Assembly: GCA_033782935.1 (NCBI GenBank)
Contig: JAWQEG010000488.1
Coordinates: 372,001 to 436,000 of the forward strand
Length of the DNA: 64,000 bases
Direction of reading: 5' to 3'
Source of the DNA: Petrolisthes cinctipes
Taxonomy: Eukaryota > Arthropoda > Malacostraca > Decapoda > Porcellanidae
In this document: positions 34,341 through 46,356 of the stretch, piece by piece
Layout of the letters: every line of letters starts with the position of its first letter
How positions within the stretch are numbered: the first letter of the stretch is position 1
Program-made: the position numbers and the translations under genes
The notes under the pieces: generated by a model
The model's input: the letters and a program-made list of their open reading frames with translations, nothing else
Told to the model about the DNA's origin: nothing
Databases searched by the model: none

Positions 34341-37300
34341 GTGCTAGAATATTTTCAAAATATAGGCTAAAAACATGCTAAAAATCGACATTTTAGGTGC
34401 CAAAAAGTCGATATCTCAAATTCAGTCCCAAAACACCCGAAAATTCGATATTTAGAGGTCCCAGAAGGTATCTGTACATGCCTACTCCGTGTTAGAGTAT
34501 TTTCAAAATACAGGCCAAAAACATACTGAAAATCGATCTTTTAGGTGCCCAAAAGTCGATATGTGCATGCATCTTCTGTACCCGTTTATATCTCAAATTC
34601 AGTCCCAAAACACGCGAAAATTCGATATTTAGGGGTCCCAGAAGCGATCTGTACATGCCTACTCCGTGTTAGAGTATTTTCAAAATACATGCTCATAACA
34701 TACTGAAAATCGATCTTTTAGGTGCACAAAAGTCGATATGTGAATGCATCTTCAGTACCCGTTTATATCTCAAATTCAGGCTCAAAACACCCGAAAATTC
34801 AATATTTTGTGGTCCCAGAAGCAATCTGTACATGCCTACACAGTGCTAGAATATTTTCAAAATATAGGCTAAAAACATGCTAAAAATCGACATTTTAGGT
34901 GCCAAAAAATCGATATCTCAAATTCAGTCCCAAAACACCCGAAAATTCGATATTTAGAGGTCCCAGAAGGTATCTGTACATGCCTACTCCGTGTTAGAGT
35001 ATTTTCAAAATACAGGCCAAAAACATTCTGAAAATCGATCTTTTAGGTGCCCAAAAGTCGATATGTGCATGCATCTTCTGTACCCGTTTATATCTCAAAT
35101 TCAGGCTCAAAACACCCAAAAATTCAATATTTTGGGGTCCCAGAAGCAATCTGTACATGCCTACACAGTGCTAGAATATTTTCAAAATATAGGCTAAAAA
35201 CATGCTAAAAATCGACATTTTAGGTGCCAAAAAATCGATATCTCAAATTCAGTCCCAAAACACCCGAAAATTCGATATTTAGAGGTCCCAGAAGGTATCT
35301 GTACATGCCTACTCCGTGTTAGAGTATTTTAAAAAAACAAGTTAAAAACATACTGAAAATCGATCTTTTAGGTGCCCAAAAGTCGATATGTGCATGCATC
35401 TTCTGTACCCGTTTATATCACAAATTCTGGCCCTAAACACCCGAAAATTCGATATTTTGGGGTCCCAGAAGCGATCTGTACATGCCTACTCCGTGTTAGA
35501 GTATTTTCAAAATTCAGGCCCAAAACATGCTGAAAATCGATATTTTAAGTGCGAAAAAGTCGATATCTCAAATTCAGTCCCAAAACACCCGAAAATTCGA
35601 TATGTAGGGGTCCCAGAAGCGATCTGTACATGTCTACTCCGTGTTAGAGTGTTTTCAAAATACATGCTCAAAACATACTGAAAATCGATCTTTTAGGTGC
35701 ACAAAAGTCGATATGTGCATGCATCTTCTGTACCCGTTTATATCTCAAATTCTTGCCCTAAACACCAGGAAATTCGATATTTTGGGGTCCCAGAAGCGAT
35801 CTGTACAGTGCTAGAATATTTTCAAAATATAGGCTAAAAACATGCTAAAAATCGATCTTTTAGGTACCAAAAAGTCGATATCTCAAATTCAGTCCCAAAA
35901 CACCCGAAAATTCGATATTTAGGGGTCCCAGAAGCGATCTGTACATGCCTACTCCGTGTTAAAGTATTTTCAAAATACAGGCCAAAAACATACTGAAAAT
36001 CGATCTTTTAGGTGCGCAAAAGTCGATATGTGCATGCATCTTCAGTACCCGTTTATATCTCAAATTCAGGCTCAAAACACCCGAAAATTCAATATTTTGG
36101 GGTCCCAGAAGCAATCTGTACATGCCTACTCAGTGTTAGAGTATTTTCAAAATACAGGCCCAAAACATGCTGAAAATCGATATTTTAGATGCCCAAAGTC
36201 AATATGTGCATGTATCTTCTGTACCCGTTTATATCTCAAATTCAGGCTCAAAACACCCGAAAATTCAATATTTTGGGGTCCCAGAAGCAATCTGTACATG
36301 CCTACACAGTGCTAGAATATTTTCAAAATATAGGCTAAAAACATGCTAAAAATCGACATTTTAGGTGCCAAAAAATTGATATCTCAAATTCAGTCCCAAA
36401 ACACCCGAAAATTCGATATTTAGAGGTCCCAGAAGGTATCTGTACATGCCTACTCCGTGTTAGAGTATTTTCAAAATACAGGCCAAAAACATACTGAAAA
36501 TCGATCTTTTAGGTGCCCAAAAGTCGATATGTGCATGCATCTTCTGTACCCGTATATATCTCAAATTCTGGTCCTAAACACCCGAAAATTCGATATTTTG
36601 GGGTCCCAGAAGCGATCTGTACAGTGCTAGAATATTTTCAAAATATAGGCCAAAAACATGCTAAAAATCGATCTTTTAAGTGCCAAAAAGTCGATATCTC
36701 AAATTCAGTCCCAAAACACCCGAAAATTCGATATTTAGGGGTCCCAGAAGCGATCTGTACATGCCTACTCCGTGTTTAGAGTATTTTCAAAATACATGCT
36801 CAAAACATACTGAAAATCGATCTTTTAGGTGCACAAAAGTCGATATGTGCATGCATCTTCAGTACCCGTTTATATCTCAAATTCAGGCTCAAAACACCCG
36901 AAAATTCAATATTTTGGGGTCCCAGAAGCAATCTGTACATGCCTACTCAGTGTTAGAGTATTTTCAAAATACAGGCCCAAAACATGCTGAAAATCGATAT
37001 TTTAGATGCCCAAAGTCAATATGTGCATGTATCTTCTGTACCCGTTTATATCTCAAATTTAGGCTCAAAACACCCGAAAATTCAATATTTTGGGGTCCCA
37101 GAAGCAATCTGTACAGTGCTAGAATATTTTCAAAATATAGGCTAAAAACATGCTAAAAATCGATCTTTTAGGTGCCAAAAAGTCGATACCTCAAATTCAG
37201 TCCCAAAACACCCGAAAATTCGATATTTAGGGGTCCCAGAAGCGATCTGTACATGCCTACTCCGTGTTAGAGTATTTTCAAAATACATGCTCAAAACATA

Positions 37301-40300
37301 CTGAAAATCGATCTTTTAGGTGCACAAAAGTCGATATGTGCATGCATCTTCAGTACCCGTTTATATCTCAAATTCAGGCTCAAAACACCCGAAAATTCAA
37401 TATTTTGGGGTCCCAGAAGCAATCTGTACATGCCTACTCAGTGTTAGAGTATTTTCAAAATACAGGCCCAAAACATGCTGAAAATCGATATTTTAGATGC
37501 CCAAAGTCAATATGTGCATGTATCTTCTGTACCCGTTTATATCTCAAATTTAGGCTCAAAACACCCGAAAATTCAATATTTTGGGGTCCCAGAAGCAATC
37601 TGTACAGTGCTAGAATATTTTCAAAATATAGGCTAAAAACATGCTAAAAATCGATCTTTTAGGTGCCAAAAAGTCGATACCTCAAATTCAGTCCCAAAAC
37701 ACCCGAAAATTCGATATTTAGGGGTCCCAGAAGCGATCTGTACATGCCTACTCCGTGTTAGAGTATTTTCAAAATACATGCTCAAAACATACTGAAAATC
37801 GATCTTTTAGGTGCCCAAAAGTCGATATGTGCATGCATCTTCTGTACCCGTTTATATCTCAAATTCTGGCCCTAAACACCCGAAAATTCGATATTTTGCG
37901 GTCCCAGAAGCGATCTGTACATGCCTACTCCGTGTTAAAGTATTTTCAAAATTCAGGCCCAAAACATGCTGAAAATCGATATTTTTGGTGCCCAAAGTCA
38001 ATATGTGCATGTATCTTCTGTACCCGTTTATATCTCAAATTCAGGCTCAAAACACCCGAAAATTCAATATTTTGGGGTCCCAGAAGCAATCTGTACATGC
38101 CTACTCAGTGCTAGAATATTTTCAAAATATAGGCTAAAAACATGCTAAAAATCGATCTTTTAGGTGCCAAAAAGTCGATATCTCAAATTCAGTCCCAAAA
38201 CAACCGAAAATTCGATATTTAGAGGTCCCAGAAGCGATCTGTACATGCCTACTCCGTGTTAGAGTATTTTCAAAATACATGCTCAAAACATACTGAAAAT
38301 CGATCTTTTAGGTGCACAAAAGTCGATATGTGCATGCATCTTCAGTACCCGTTTATATCTCAAATTCAGGCTCTAAACACCCGAAAATTCAATATTTTGG
38401 GGTCCCAGAAGCAATCTGTACATGCCTACTCAGTGTTAGAGTATTTTCAAAATACAGGCCCTAAACATGCTGAAAATCGATATTTTAGATGCCCAAAGTG
38501 AATATGTGCATGTATCTTCTGTACCCGTTTATATCTCAAATTCAGGCTCAAAACACCCGAAAATTCAATATTTTGGGGTCCCAGAAGCAATCTGTACATG
38601 TCTACACAGTGCTAGAATATTTTCAAAATATAGGCTAAAAACATGCTAAAAATCGACATTTTAGGTGCCAAAAAATCGATATCTCAAATTCAGTCCCAAA
38701 ACACCCGAAAATTCGATATTTAGAGGTCCCAGAAGGTATCTGTACATGCCTACTCCGTGTTAGAGTATTTTCAAAATACAGGCCAAAAACATACTGAAAA
38801 TCGATCTTTTAGGTGCCCAAAAGTCGATATGTGCATGCATCTTCTGTACCCGTTTATATCTCAAATTCTGGCCCTAAACACCCGAAAATTCGATATTTAG
38901 GGGTCCCAGAAGGGATCTGTACATGCCTACTCCGTGTTAGAGTATTTTCAGAATTCAGGCCCAAAACATGCTGAAAATCGATATTTTTGGTACCCAAAGT
39001 CAATATGTGCATGTATCTTCTGTACCCGTTTATATCTCAAATTCAGGCTCAAAACACCCGAAAATTCAATATTTTGGGGTCCCAGAAGCAATCTGTACAG
39101 TGCTAGAATATTTTCAAAATATAGGCTAAAAACATGCTAAAAATCGATCTTTTAGGTGCCAAAAAGTCGATATCTCAAATTCAGTCCCAAAACACCCGAA
39201 AATTCGATATTTAGGGGTCCCAGAAGCGATCTGTACATGCCTACTCAGTGTTAGAGTATTTTCAAAATACATGCTCAAAACATACTGAAAATCGATCTTT
39301 TAGGTGCACAAAAGTCGATATGTGCATGCATCTTCAGTACCCGTTTATATCTCAAATTCAGGCTCAAAACACCCGAAAATTCGATATTTTGGGGTCCCAG
39401 AAGCGATCTGTACATGCCTACTCCGTGTTAGAGTATTTTCAAAATTCAGGCCCAAAACATGCTGAAAATCGATATTTTTGGTGCCCAAAGTCAATATGTG
39501 CATGTATCTTCTGTACCCGTTTATATCTCAAATTCAGGCTCAAAACACCCGAAAATTCAATATTTTGGGGTCCCAGAAGCAATCTGTACATGCCTACTCA
39601 GTGCTAGAATATTTTCAAAATATAGGCGAAAAACATGCTAAAAATCGATCTTTTAGGTGCCAAAAAGTCGATATCTCAAATTCAGTCCCAAAACACCCGA
39701 AAATACGATATTTAGGGGTCCCAGAAGCGATCTGTACATGCTTACTCCGTGTTAGAGTATTTTCAAAATACATGCTCAAAACATACTGAAAATCGATATT
39801 TTAGATGCCCAAAGTCAATATGTGCATGTATCTTCTGTACCCGTTTATATCTCAAATTCACGCTCAAAACACCCGAAAATTCAATATTTTGGGGTCCCAG
39901 AAGCAATCTGTACATGCCTACACAGTGCTAGAATATTTTCAAAATATAGGCTAAAAACATGCTAAAAATCGACTTTTTAGCTGCCAAAAAATCGATATCT
40001 CAAATTCAGTCCCAAAACACCCGAAAATTCGATATTTAGAGGTCCCAGAAGGTATCTGTACATGCCTACTCCGTGTTAGAGTATTTTCAAAATACAGGCC
40101 AAAAACATACTGAAAATCGATCTTTTAGGTGCCCAAAAGTCGGTATGTGCATGCATCTTCTGTACCCGTTTATATCTCAAATTCTGGCCCTAAACACCCG
40201 AAAATTCGATATTTTGCGGTCCCAGAAGCTATCTGTACATGCCTACTCCGTGTTAAAGTATTTTCAAAATTCAGGCCCAAAACATGCTGAAAATCGATAT

Positions 40301-43300
40301 TTTTGGTGCCCAAAGTCAATATGTGCATGTATCTTCTGTACCCGTTTATATCTCAAATTCAGGCTCAAAACACCCGAAAATTCAATATTTTGGGGTCCCA
40401 GAAGCAATCTGTACATGCCTACTCAGTGCTAGAATATTTTCAAAATATAGGCTAAAAACATGCTAAAAATCGACATTTTAGGTGCCAAAATATCGATATC
40501 TCAAATTCAGTCCCAAAACACCCGAAAATTCGATATTTAGAGGTCCCAGAAGGTATCTGTACATGCCTACTCCGTGTTAGAGTATTTTCAAAATACAGGC
40601 CAAAAACATACTGAAAATCGATCTTTTAGGTGCCCAAAAGTCGATATGTGCATGCATCTTCTGTACCCGTTTATATCTCAAATTCTGGCCCTAAACACCC
40701 GAAAATTCGATATTTAGGGGTCCCAGAAGGGATCTGTACATGCCTACTCCGTGTTAGAGTATTTTCAAAATTCAGGCCCAAAACATGCTGAAAATCGATA
40801 TTTTTGGTACCCAAAGTCAATATGTGCATGTATCTTCTGTACCCGTTTATATCTCAAATTCAGGCTCAAAACACCCGAAAATTCAATATTTTGGGGTCCC
40901 AGAAGCAATTTGTACAGTGCTAGAATATTTTCAAAAAATAGGCTAAAAACATGCTAAAAATCGATCTTTTAGGTGCCAAAAAGTCGATATCTCAAATTCA
41001 GTCCCAAAACACCCGAAAATTCGATATTTAGGGGTCCCAGAAGCGATCTGTACATGCCTACTCCGTGTTAGAGTATTTTCAAAATACATGCTCAAAACAT
41101 ACTGAAAATCGATCTTTTAGGTGCACAAAAGTCGATATGTGCATGCATCTTCAGTACCCGTTTATATCTCAAATTCAGGCTCAAAACACCCGAAAATTCG
41201 ATATTTTGGGGTCCCAGAAGTGATCTGTACATGCCTACTCCGTGTTAGAGTATTTTCAAAATTCAGGCCCAAAACATGTTGAAAATCGATATTTTTGGTG
41301 CCCAAAGTCAATATGTGCATGTATCTTCTGTACCCGTTTATATCTCAAATTCAGGCTCAAAACACCCGAAAATTCAATATTTTGGGGTCCCAGAAGCAAT
41401 CTGTACATGCCTACTCAGTGCTAGAATATTTTCAAAATATAGGCGAAAAACATGCTAAAAATCGATCTTTTAGGTGCCAAAAAGTCGATATCTCAAATTC
41501 AGTCCCAAAACACCCGAAAATTCGATATTTAGGGGTCCCAGAAGCGATCTGTACATGCCTACTCCGTGTTAGAGTATTTTCAAAATACATGCTCAAAACA
41601 TACTGAAAATTGATATTTTAGATGCCCAAAGTCAATATGTGCATGTATCTTCTGTACCCGTTTATATCTCGAATTCAGGCTCAAAACATCCGAAAATTCA
41701 ATATTTTGGGGTCCCAGAAGCAATCTGTACATGCCTTCACAGTGCTAGAATATTTTCAAAATATACGCTAAAAACATGCTAAAAATCGACATTTTAGGTG
41801 CCAAAAAATCGATATCACAAATTCAGTCCCAAAACACCCGAAAATTCGATATTTATAGGTCCCAGAAGGTATCTGTACATGCCTACTCCGTGTTAGAGTA
41901 TTTTCAAAATACAGGCCAAAAACATACTGAAAATCGATCTTTTAGGTGCCCAAAAGTCGATATGTGCATGCATCTTCTGTACCCGTTTATATCTCAAATT
42001 CTGGCCCTAAACACCCGAAAATTCGATATTTTGGGGTCCCAGAAGCGATCTGTACATGCCTACTCCGTGTTAGAGTATTTTCAAAATTCAGGCCCAAAAC
42101 ATGCTGAAAATCGATATTTTTGGTGCCCAAAGTCAATATGTGCATGTATCTTCTGTACCCGTTTATATCTCAAATTCAGGCTCAAAACACCCGAAAATTC
42201 AATATTTTGGGGTCCCAGAAGCAATCTGTACAGTGCTAGAATATTTTCAAAATATAGGCTAAAAACATGCTAAAAATCGACATTTTAGGTGCCAAAAAAT
42301 CGATATCTCAAATTCAGTCCCAAAACACCCGAAAATTCGATATTTAGAGGTCCCAGAAGGTATCTGTACATGCCTACTCCGTGTTAGAGTATTTTCAAAA
42401 TACAGGCCAAAAACATACTGAAAATCGATATTTTAGGTGCACAAAAGTCGATATGTGCATGCATCTTCTGTACCCGTTTATATCTCGAATTCTGGCCCTA
42501 AACACCCGAAAATTCGATATTTTGGGGTCCCAGAAGCGATCTGTACATGCCTACTCCGTGTTAGAGTATTTTCAAAATTCAGGCCCAAAACATGCTGAAA
42601 ATCGATATTTTTGGTGCCCAAAGTCAATATGTGCATGTATCTTCTGTACCCGTTTATATCTCAAATTCAGCCTCAAAACACCCGAAAATTCAATATTTTG
42701 GGGTCCCAGAAGCAATCTAGAATATCTAGAATATTTTCAAAATATAGGCTAAAAACATGCTAAAAATCGATCTTTTAGGTGCCAAAAAGTCGATATCTCA
42801 AATTCAGTCCCAAAACAACCGAAAATTCAATATTTAGGGGTCCCAGAAGCGATCTGTACATGCCTACTCCGTGTTAGAGTATTTTCAAAATACATGCTCA
42901 TAACATACTGAAAATCGATCTTTTAGGTGCACAAAAGTCGATATGTGCATGCATCTTCAGTACCCGTTTATATCTCAAATTCAGGCTCAAAACACCTGAA
43001 AATTCAATATTTTGGGGTCCCAGAAGCAATCTGTACATGTCTACACAGTGCCAGAATATTTTCAAAATATAGGCTAAAAACATGCTAAAAATCGACATTT
43101 TAGGTGCCAAAAAATCGATATCTCAAATTCAGTCCCAAAACACCCGAAAATTCGATATTTATAGGTCCCAGAAGGTATCTGTACATGCCTACTCCGTGTT
43201 AGAGTATTTTCAAAATACAGGCCAAAAACATACTGAAAATCGATCTTTTAGGTGCCCAAAAGTCGATATGTGCATGCATCTTCTGTATCCGTTTATATCT

Positions 43301-44892
43301 CAAATTCTGGCCTTAAACACCCGAAAATTCGATATTTTGGGGTCCCAGAAGCGATCTGTACATGCCTACTCCGTGTTAGAGTGTTTTCAAAATACATGCT
43401 CAAAACATACTAAAAATCGATCTTTTAGGTGCACAAAAGTCGATATGTGCATGCATCTTCAGTACCCGTTTATATCTCAAATTCAGGCTCAAAACACCCG
43501 AAAATTTAATATTTTGGGGTCCCAGAAGCATTCTGTACATGCCTACTCAGTGTTAGAGTATTTTCTAAATACAGGCCCAAAACATGCTGAAAATCGATAT
43601 TTTAGATGCCCAAAGTCAATATGTGCATGTATCTTCTGTACCCGTTTATATCTCAAATTCTGGCACAAAACCCCTGAAAATTCAATATTTTGGGGTCTCA
43701 GAAGCAATCTGTACATGCCTACACAGTGCTAGAATATTTTCAAAATATAGGCTAAAAACATGCTAAAAATCGATATTATAGGTGCCAAAAAATCGATATC
43801 TCAAATTCAGTCCCATAACACCAGAAAATTCGATATTTAGAGGTCCAGGAAGGTATCTGTACATGCCTACTCCGTGTTAGAGTATTTTCAAAATACAGGC
43901 CAAAAACATACTGAAAATCGATCTTTTAGGTGCCCAAAAGTCGATATGTGCATGCATCTTCTGTACCCGTTTATATCTCAAATTCTGGCCCTAAACAACC
44001 GAAAATTCGATATTTTGGGGTCCCAGAAGCGATCTGTACATGCCTACTCCGTGTTAGAGTATTTTCAAAATTCAGGCCCAAAACATGCTGAAAATCGATA
44101 TTTTTGGTGCCCAAAGTCAATATGTGCATGTATCTTCTGTACCCGTTTATATCTCAAATTCAGGCTCAAAACACCCGAAAATTCAATATTTTGGGGTCCC
44201 AGAAGCAATCTGTACAGTGCTAGAATATTTTCAAAATATAGGCTAAAAACATGCTAAAAATCGACATTTTAGGTGCCAAAAAATCGATATCTCAAATTCA
44301 GTCCCAAAACACCCGAAAATTCGATATTTAAAGGTCCCAGAAGGTATCTGTACATGCATACTCCGTGTTAGAGTATTTTAAAAAAACAAGCCAAAAACAT
44401 ACTGAAAATCGATCATTTAGGTGCCCAAAAGTCGATATGTGCATGCATCTTCTGTACCCGTTTATATCACAAATTCTGGCCCTAAACACCCGAAAATTCG
44501 ATATTTTGGGGTCCCAGAAGCGATCTGTTCATGCCTACTCCGTGTTAGAGTATTTTCAAAATTCAGGCCAAAACATGCTGAAAATCGATATTTTTGGTGC
44601 CCAAAAACAATATGTGCATGTATCTTCTGTACCCGTTTATATCTCAAATACAGGCTCAAAACACCCGAAAATTCAATATTTTGGGGTCCCAGAAGCAATC
44701 TGTACATGCCTACTCAGTGTTAGAGTATTTTCAAAATACAGGCCCAAAACATGCTGAAAATCGATATTTTAGATGCCCAAAGTCAATATGTCCATGTATC
44801 TTCTGTACCCGTTTATATCTCAAATTCAGGCTCAAAACACCCGAAAATTCAATATTTTGGGGTCCCAGAAGCAATCTGTACATGCCTACACA
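34341..44892. repeat. Large module M2 (about 10.55 kb), second copy of M1
   Basis: Offset from M1 is 16843 at first. Starts: C 34341, A2/C 34489, A1 34666, C2 34843, A2/B 34991, C2 35168, A2 35316, B/C 35493, A 35641, C1 35808, A 35956, B1 36133, C2 36309, A2s 36457, C1 36624, A1 36772, B1s 36950, C1 37116, A1 37264, B1s 37441, C1 37607, A 37755, B2 37932, C1 38108, A1 38256, B1 38433, C2 38609, A2 38757, B2s 38934, C1 39100, A1 39248, B2 39425, C1 39601, A/B 39749, C2 39925, A2 40073, B2 40250, C2 40426, A2 40574, B2s 40751, C1 40917, A1 41065, B2 41242, C1 41418, A/B 41566, C2 41742, A2 41890, B2s 42067, C2 42233, A2 42381, B2 42558, C1 42723, A1 42871, C2 43048, A2 43196, A1 43373, B1 43550, C2 43726, A2 43874, B2s 44051, C2 44217, A2 44365, B2 44542, B1 44717. 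Near 37264 it differs from M1 by a replaced trimer. Confidence 0.88.
37264..37754 (+). repeat. Local 491-bp trimer duplication inside M2
   Basis: The trimer A1-B1s-C1 at 37264 repeats the preceding one (36772-37263), including the rare changes tcaaatttaggctc in B1s and gatacctcaaattc in C1. In M1 the corresponding place, 20421-20921, is an A1-B1-C2 trimer of 501 bp without those changes. The following A monomer at 37755 has an A1 front and an A2 back. The event shortens the M1-to-M2 offset from 16843 to 16833. Confidence 0.88.
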
Positions 44893-46356
44893 GTGCTAGA
44901 ATATTTTCAAAATATAGGCTAAAAACATGCTAAAAATCGACATTTTAGGTGCCAAAAAATCGATATCTCAAATTCAGTCCCAAAACACCCGAAAATTCGA
45001 TATTTAGAGGTCCCAGAAGGTATCTGTACATGCCTACTCCGTGTTAGAGTATTTTCAAAATACAGGCCCAAAACATGCTGAAAATCGATATTTTTGGTGC
45101 CCAAAGTCAATATGTGCATGTATCTTCTGTACCCGTTTATATCTCAAATTCAGCCTCAAAACACCCGAAAATTCAATATTTTGGGGTCCCAGAAGCAATC
45201 TAGAATATCTAGAATATTTTCAAAATATAGGCTAAAAACATGCTAAAAATCGATCTTTTAGGTGCCAAAAAGTCGATATCTCAAATTCAGTCCCAAAACA
45301 CCCGAAAATTCAATATTTAGGGGTCCCAGAAGCGATCTGTACATGCCTACTCCGTGTTAGAGTATTTTCAAAATACATGCTCATAACATACTGAAAATCG
45401 ATCTTTTAGGTGCACAAAAGTCGATATGTGCATGCATCTTCAGTACCCGTTTATATCTCAAATTCAGGCTCAAAACACCTGAAAATTCAATATTTTGGGG
45501 TCCGAGAAGCAATCTGTACATGCCTACACAGTGCTAGAATATTTTCAAAATATAGGCTAAAAACATGTTAAAAATCGACATTTTAGGTGCCAAAAAATCG
45601 ATATCTCAAATTCAGTCCCAAAACACCCGAAAATTCGATATTTAGAGGTCCCAGAAGGTATCTGTACATGCCTACGCCGTGTTAGAGTATTTTCAAAATA
45701 CAGGCCAAAAACATACTGAAAATCGATCTTTTAGGTGCCCAAAAGTCGATATGTGCATGCATCTTCTGTATCCGTTTATATCTCAAATTCTGGCCTTAAA
45801 CACCCGAAAATTCGATATTTTGGGGTCCCAGAAGCGATCTGTACATGCCTACTCCGTGTTAGAGTGTTTTCAAAATACATGCTCAAAACATACTAAAAAT
45901 CGATCTTTTAGGTGCACAAAAGTCGATATGTGCATGCATCTTCAGTACCCGTTTATATCTCAAATTCAGGCTCAAAACACCCGAAAATTTAATATTTTGG
46001 GGTCCCAGAAGCATTCTGTACATGCCTACTCAGTGTTAGAGTATTTTCAAAATACAGGCCCAAAACATGCTGAAAATCGATATTTTAGATGCCCAAAGTC
46101 AATATGTGCATGTATCTTCTGTACCCGTTTATATCTCAAATTCTGGCACAAAACACCCGAAAATTCAATATTTTGGGGTCTCAGAAGCAATCTGTACATG
46201 CCTACACAGTGCTAGAATATTTTCAAAATATAGGCTAAAAACATGCTAAAAATCGATATTATAGGTGCCAAAAAATCGATATCTCAAATTCAGTCCCATA
46301 ACACCAGAAAATTCGATATTTAGAGGTCCAGGAAGGTATCTGTACATGCCTACTCC
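44893..46356. repeat. Partial older relative of module Y
   Basis: Monomer starts: C2 44893, A2-front/B2 hybrid 45041, C1 45206, A1 45354, C2 45531, A2 45679, A1 45856, B1 46033, C2 46209. From 45206 it matches M1 from 25888 at offset 19318, including the altered XbaI junction, the A1-to-C2 adjacency, tggccttaaac and the C2 with gatattataggtgcc. It lacks several changes shared by the three Y copies: it has tgcctacacagtgctag where they have tgtctacacagtgccag, and tggcacaaaacacccg where they have cccctg. An A2 monomer present at 25546 is mostly absent here. Confidence 0.86.

Noticed and set aside
17498..44892. Treating the near-identical modules purely as an assembly error
   Set aside because: The copies carry different private changes (for example gtgcaaaaaa near 24964, atagtcg near 29078, tttaaagg near 44326, and the 491-bp difference near 37264), which argues against simple duplication of one contig piece. 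Long-read confirmation is still the deciding test.
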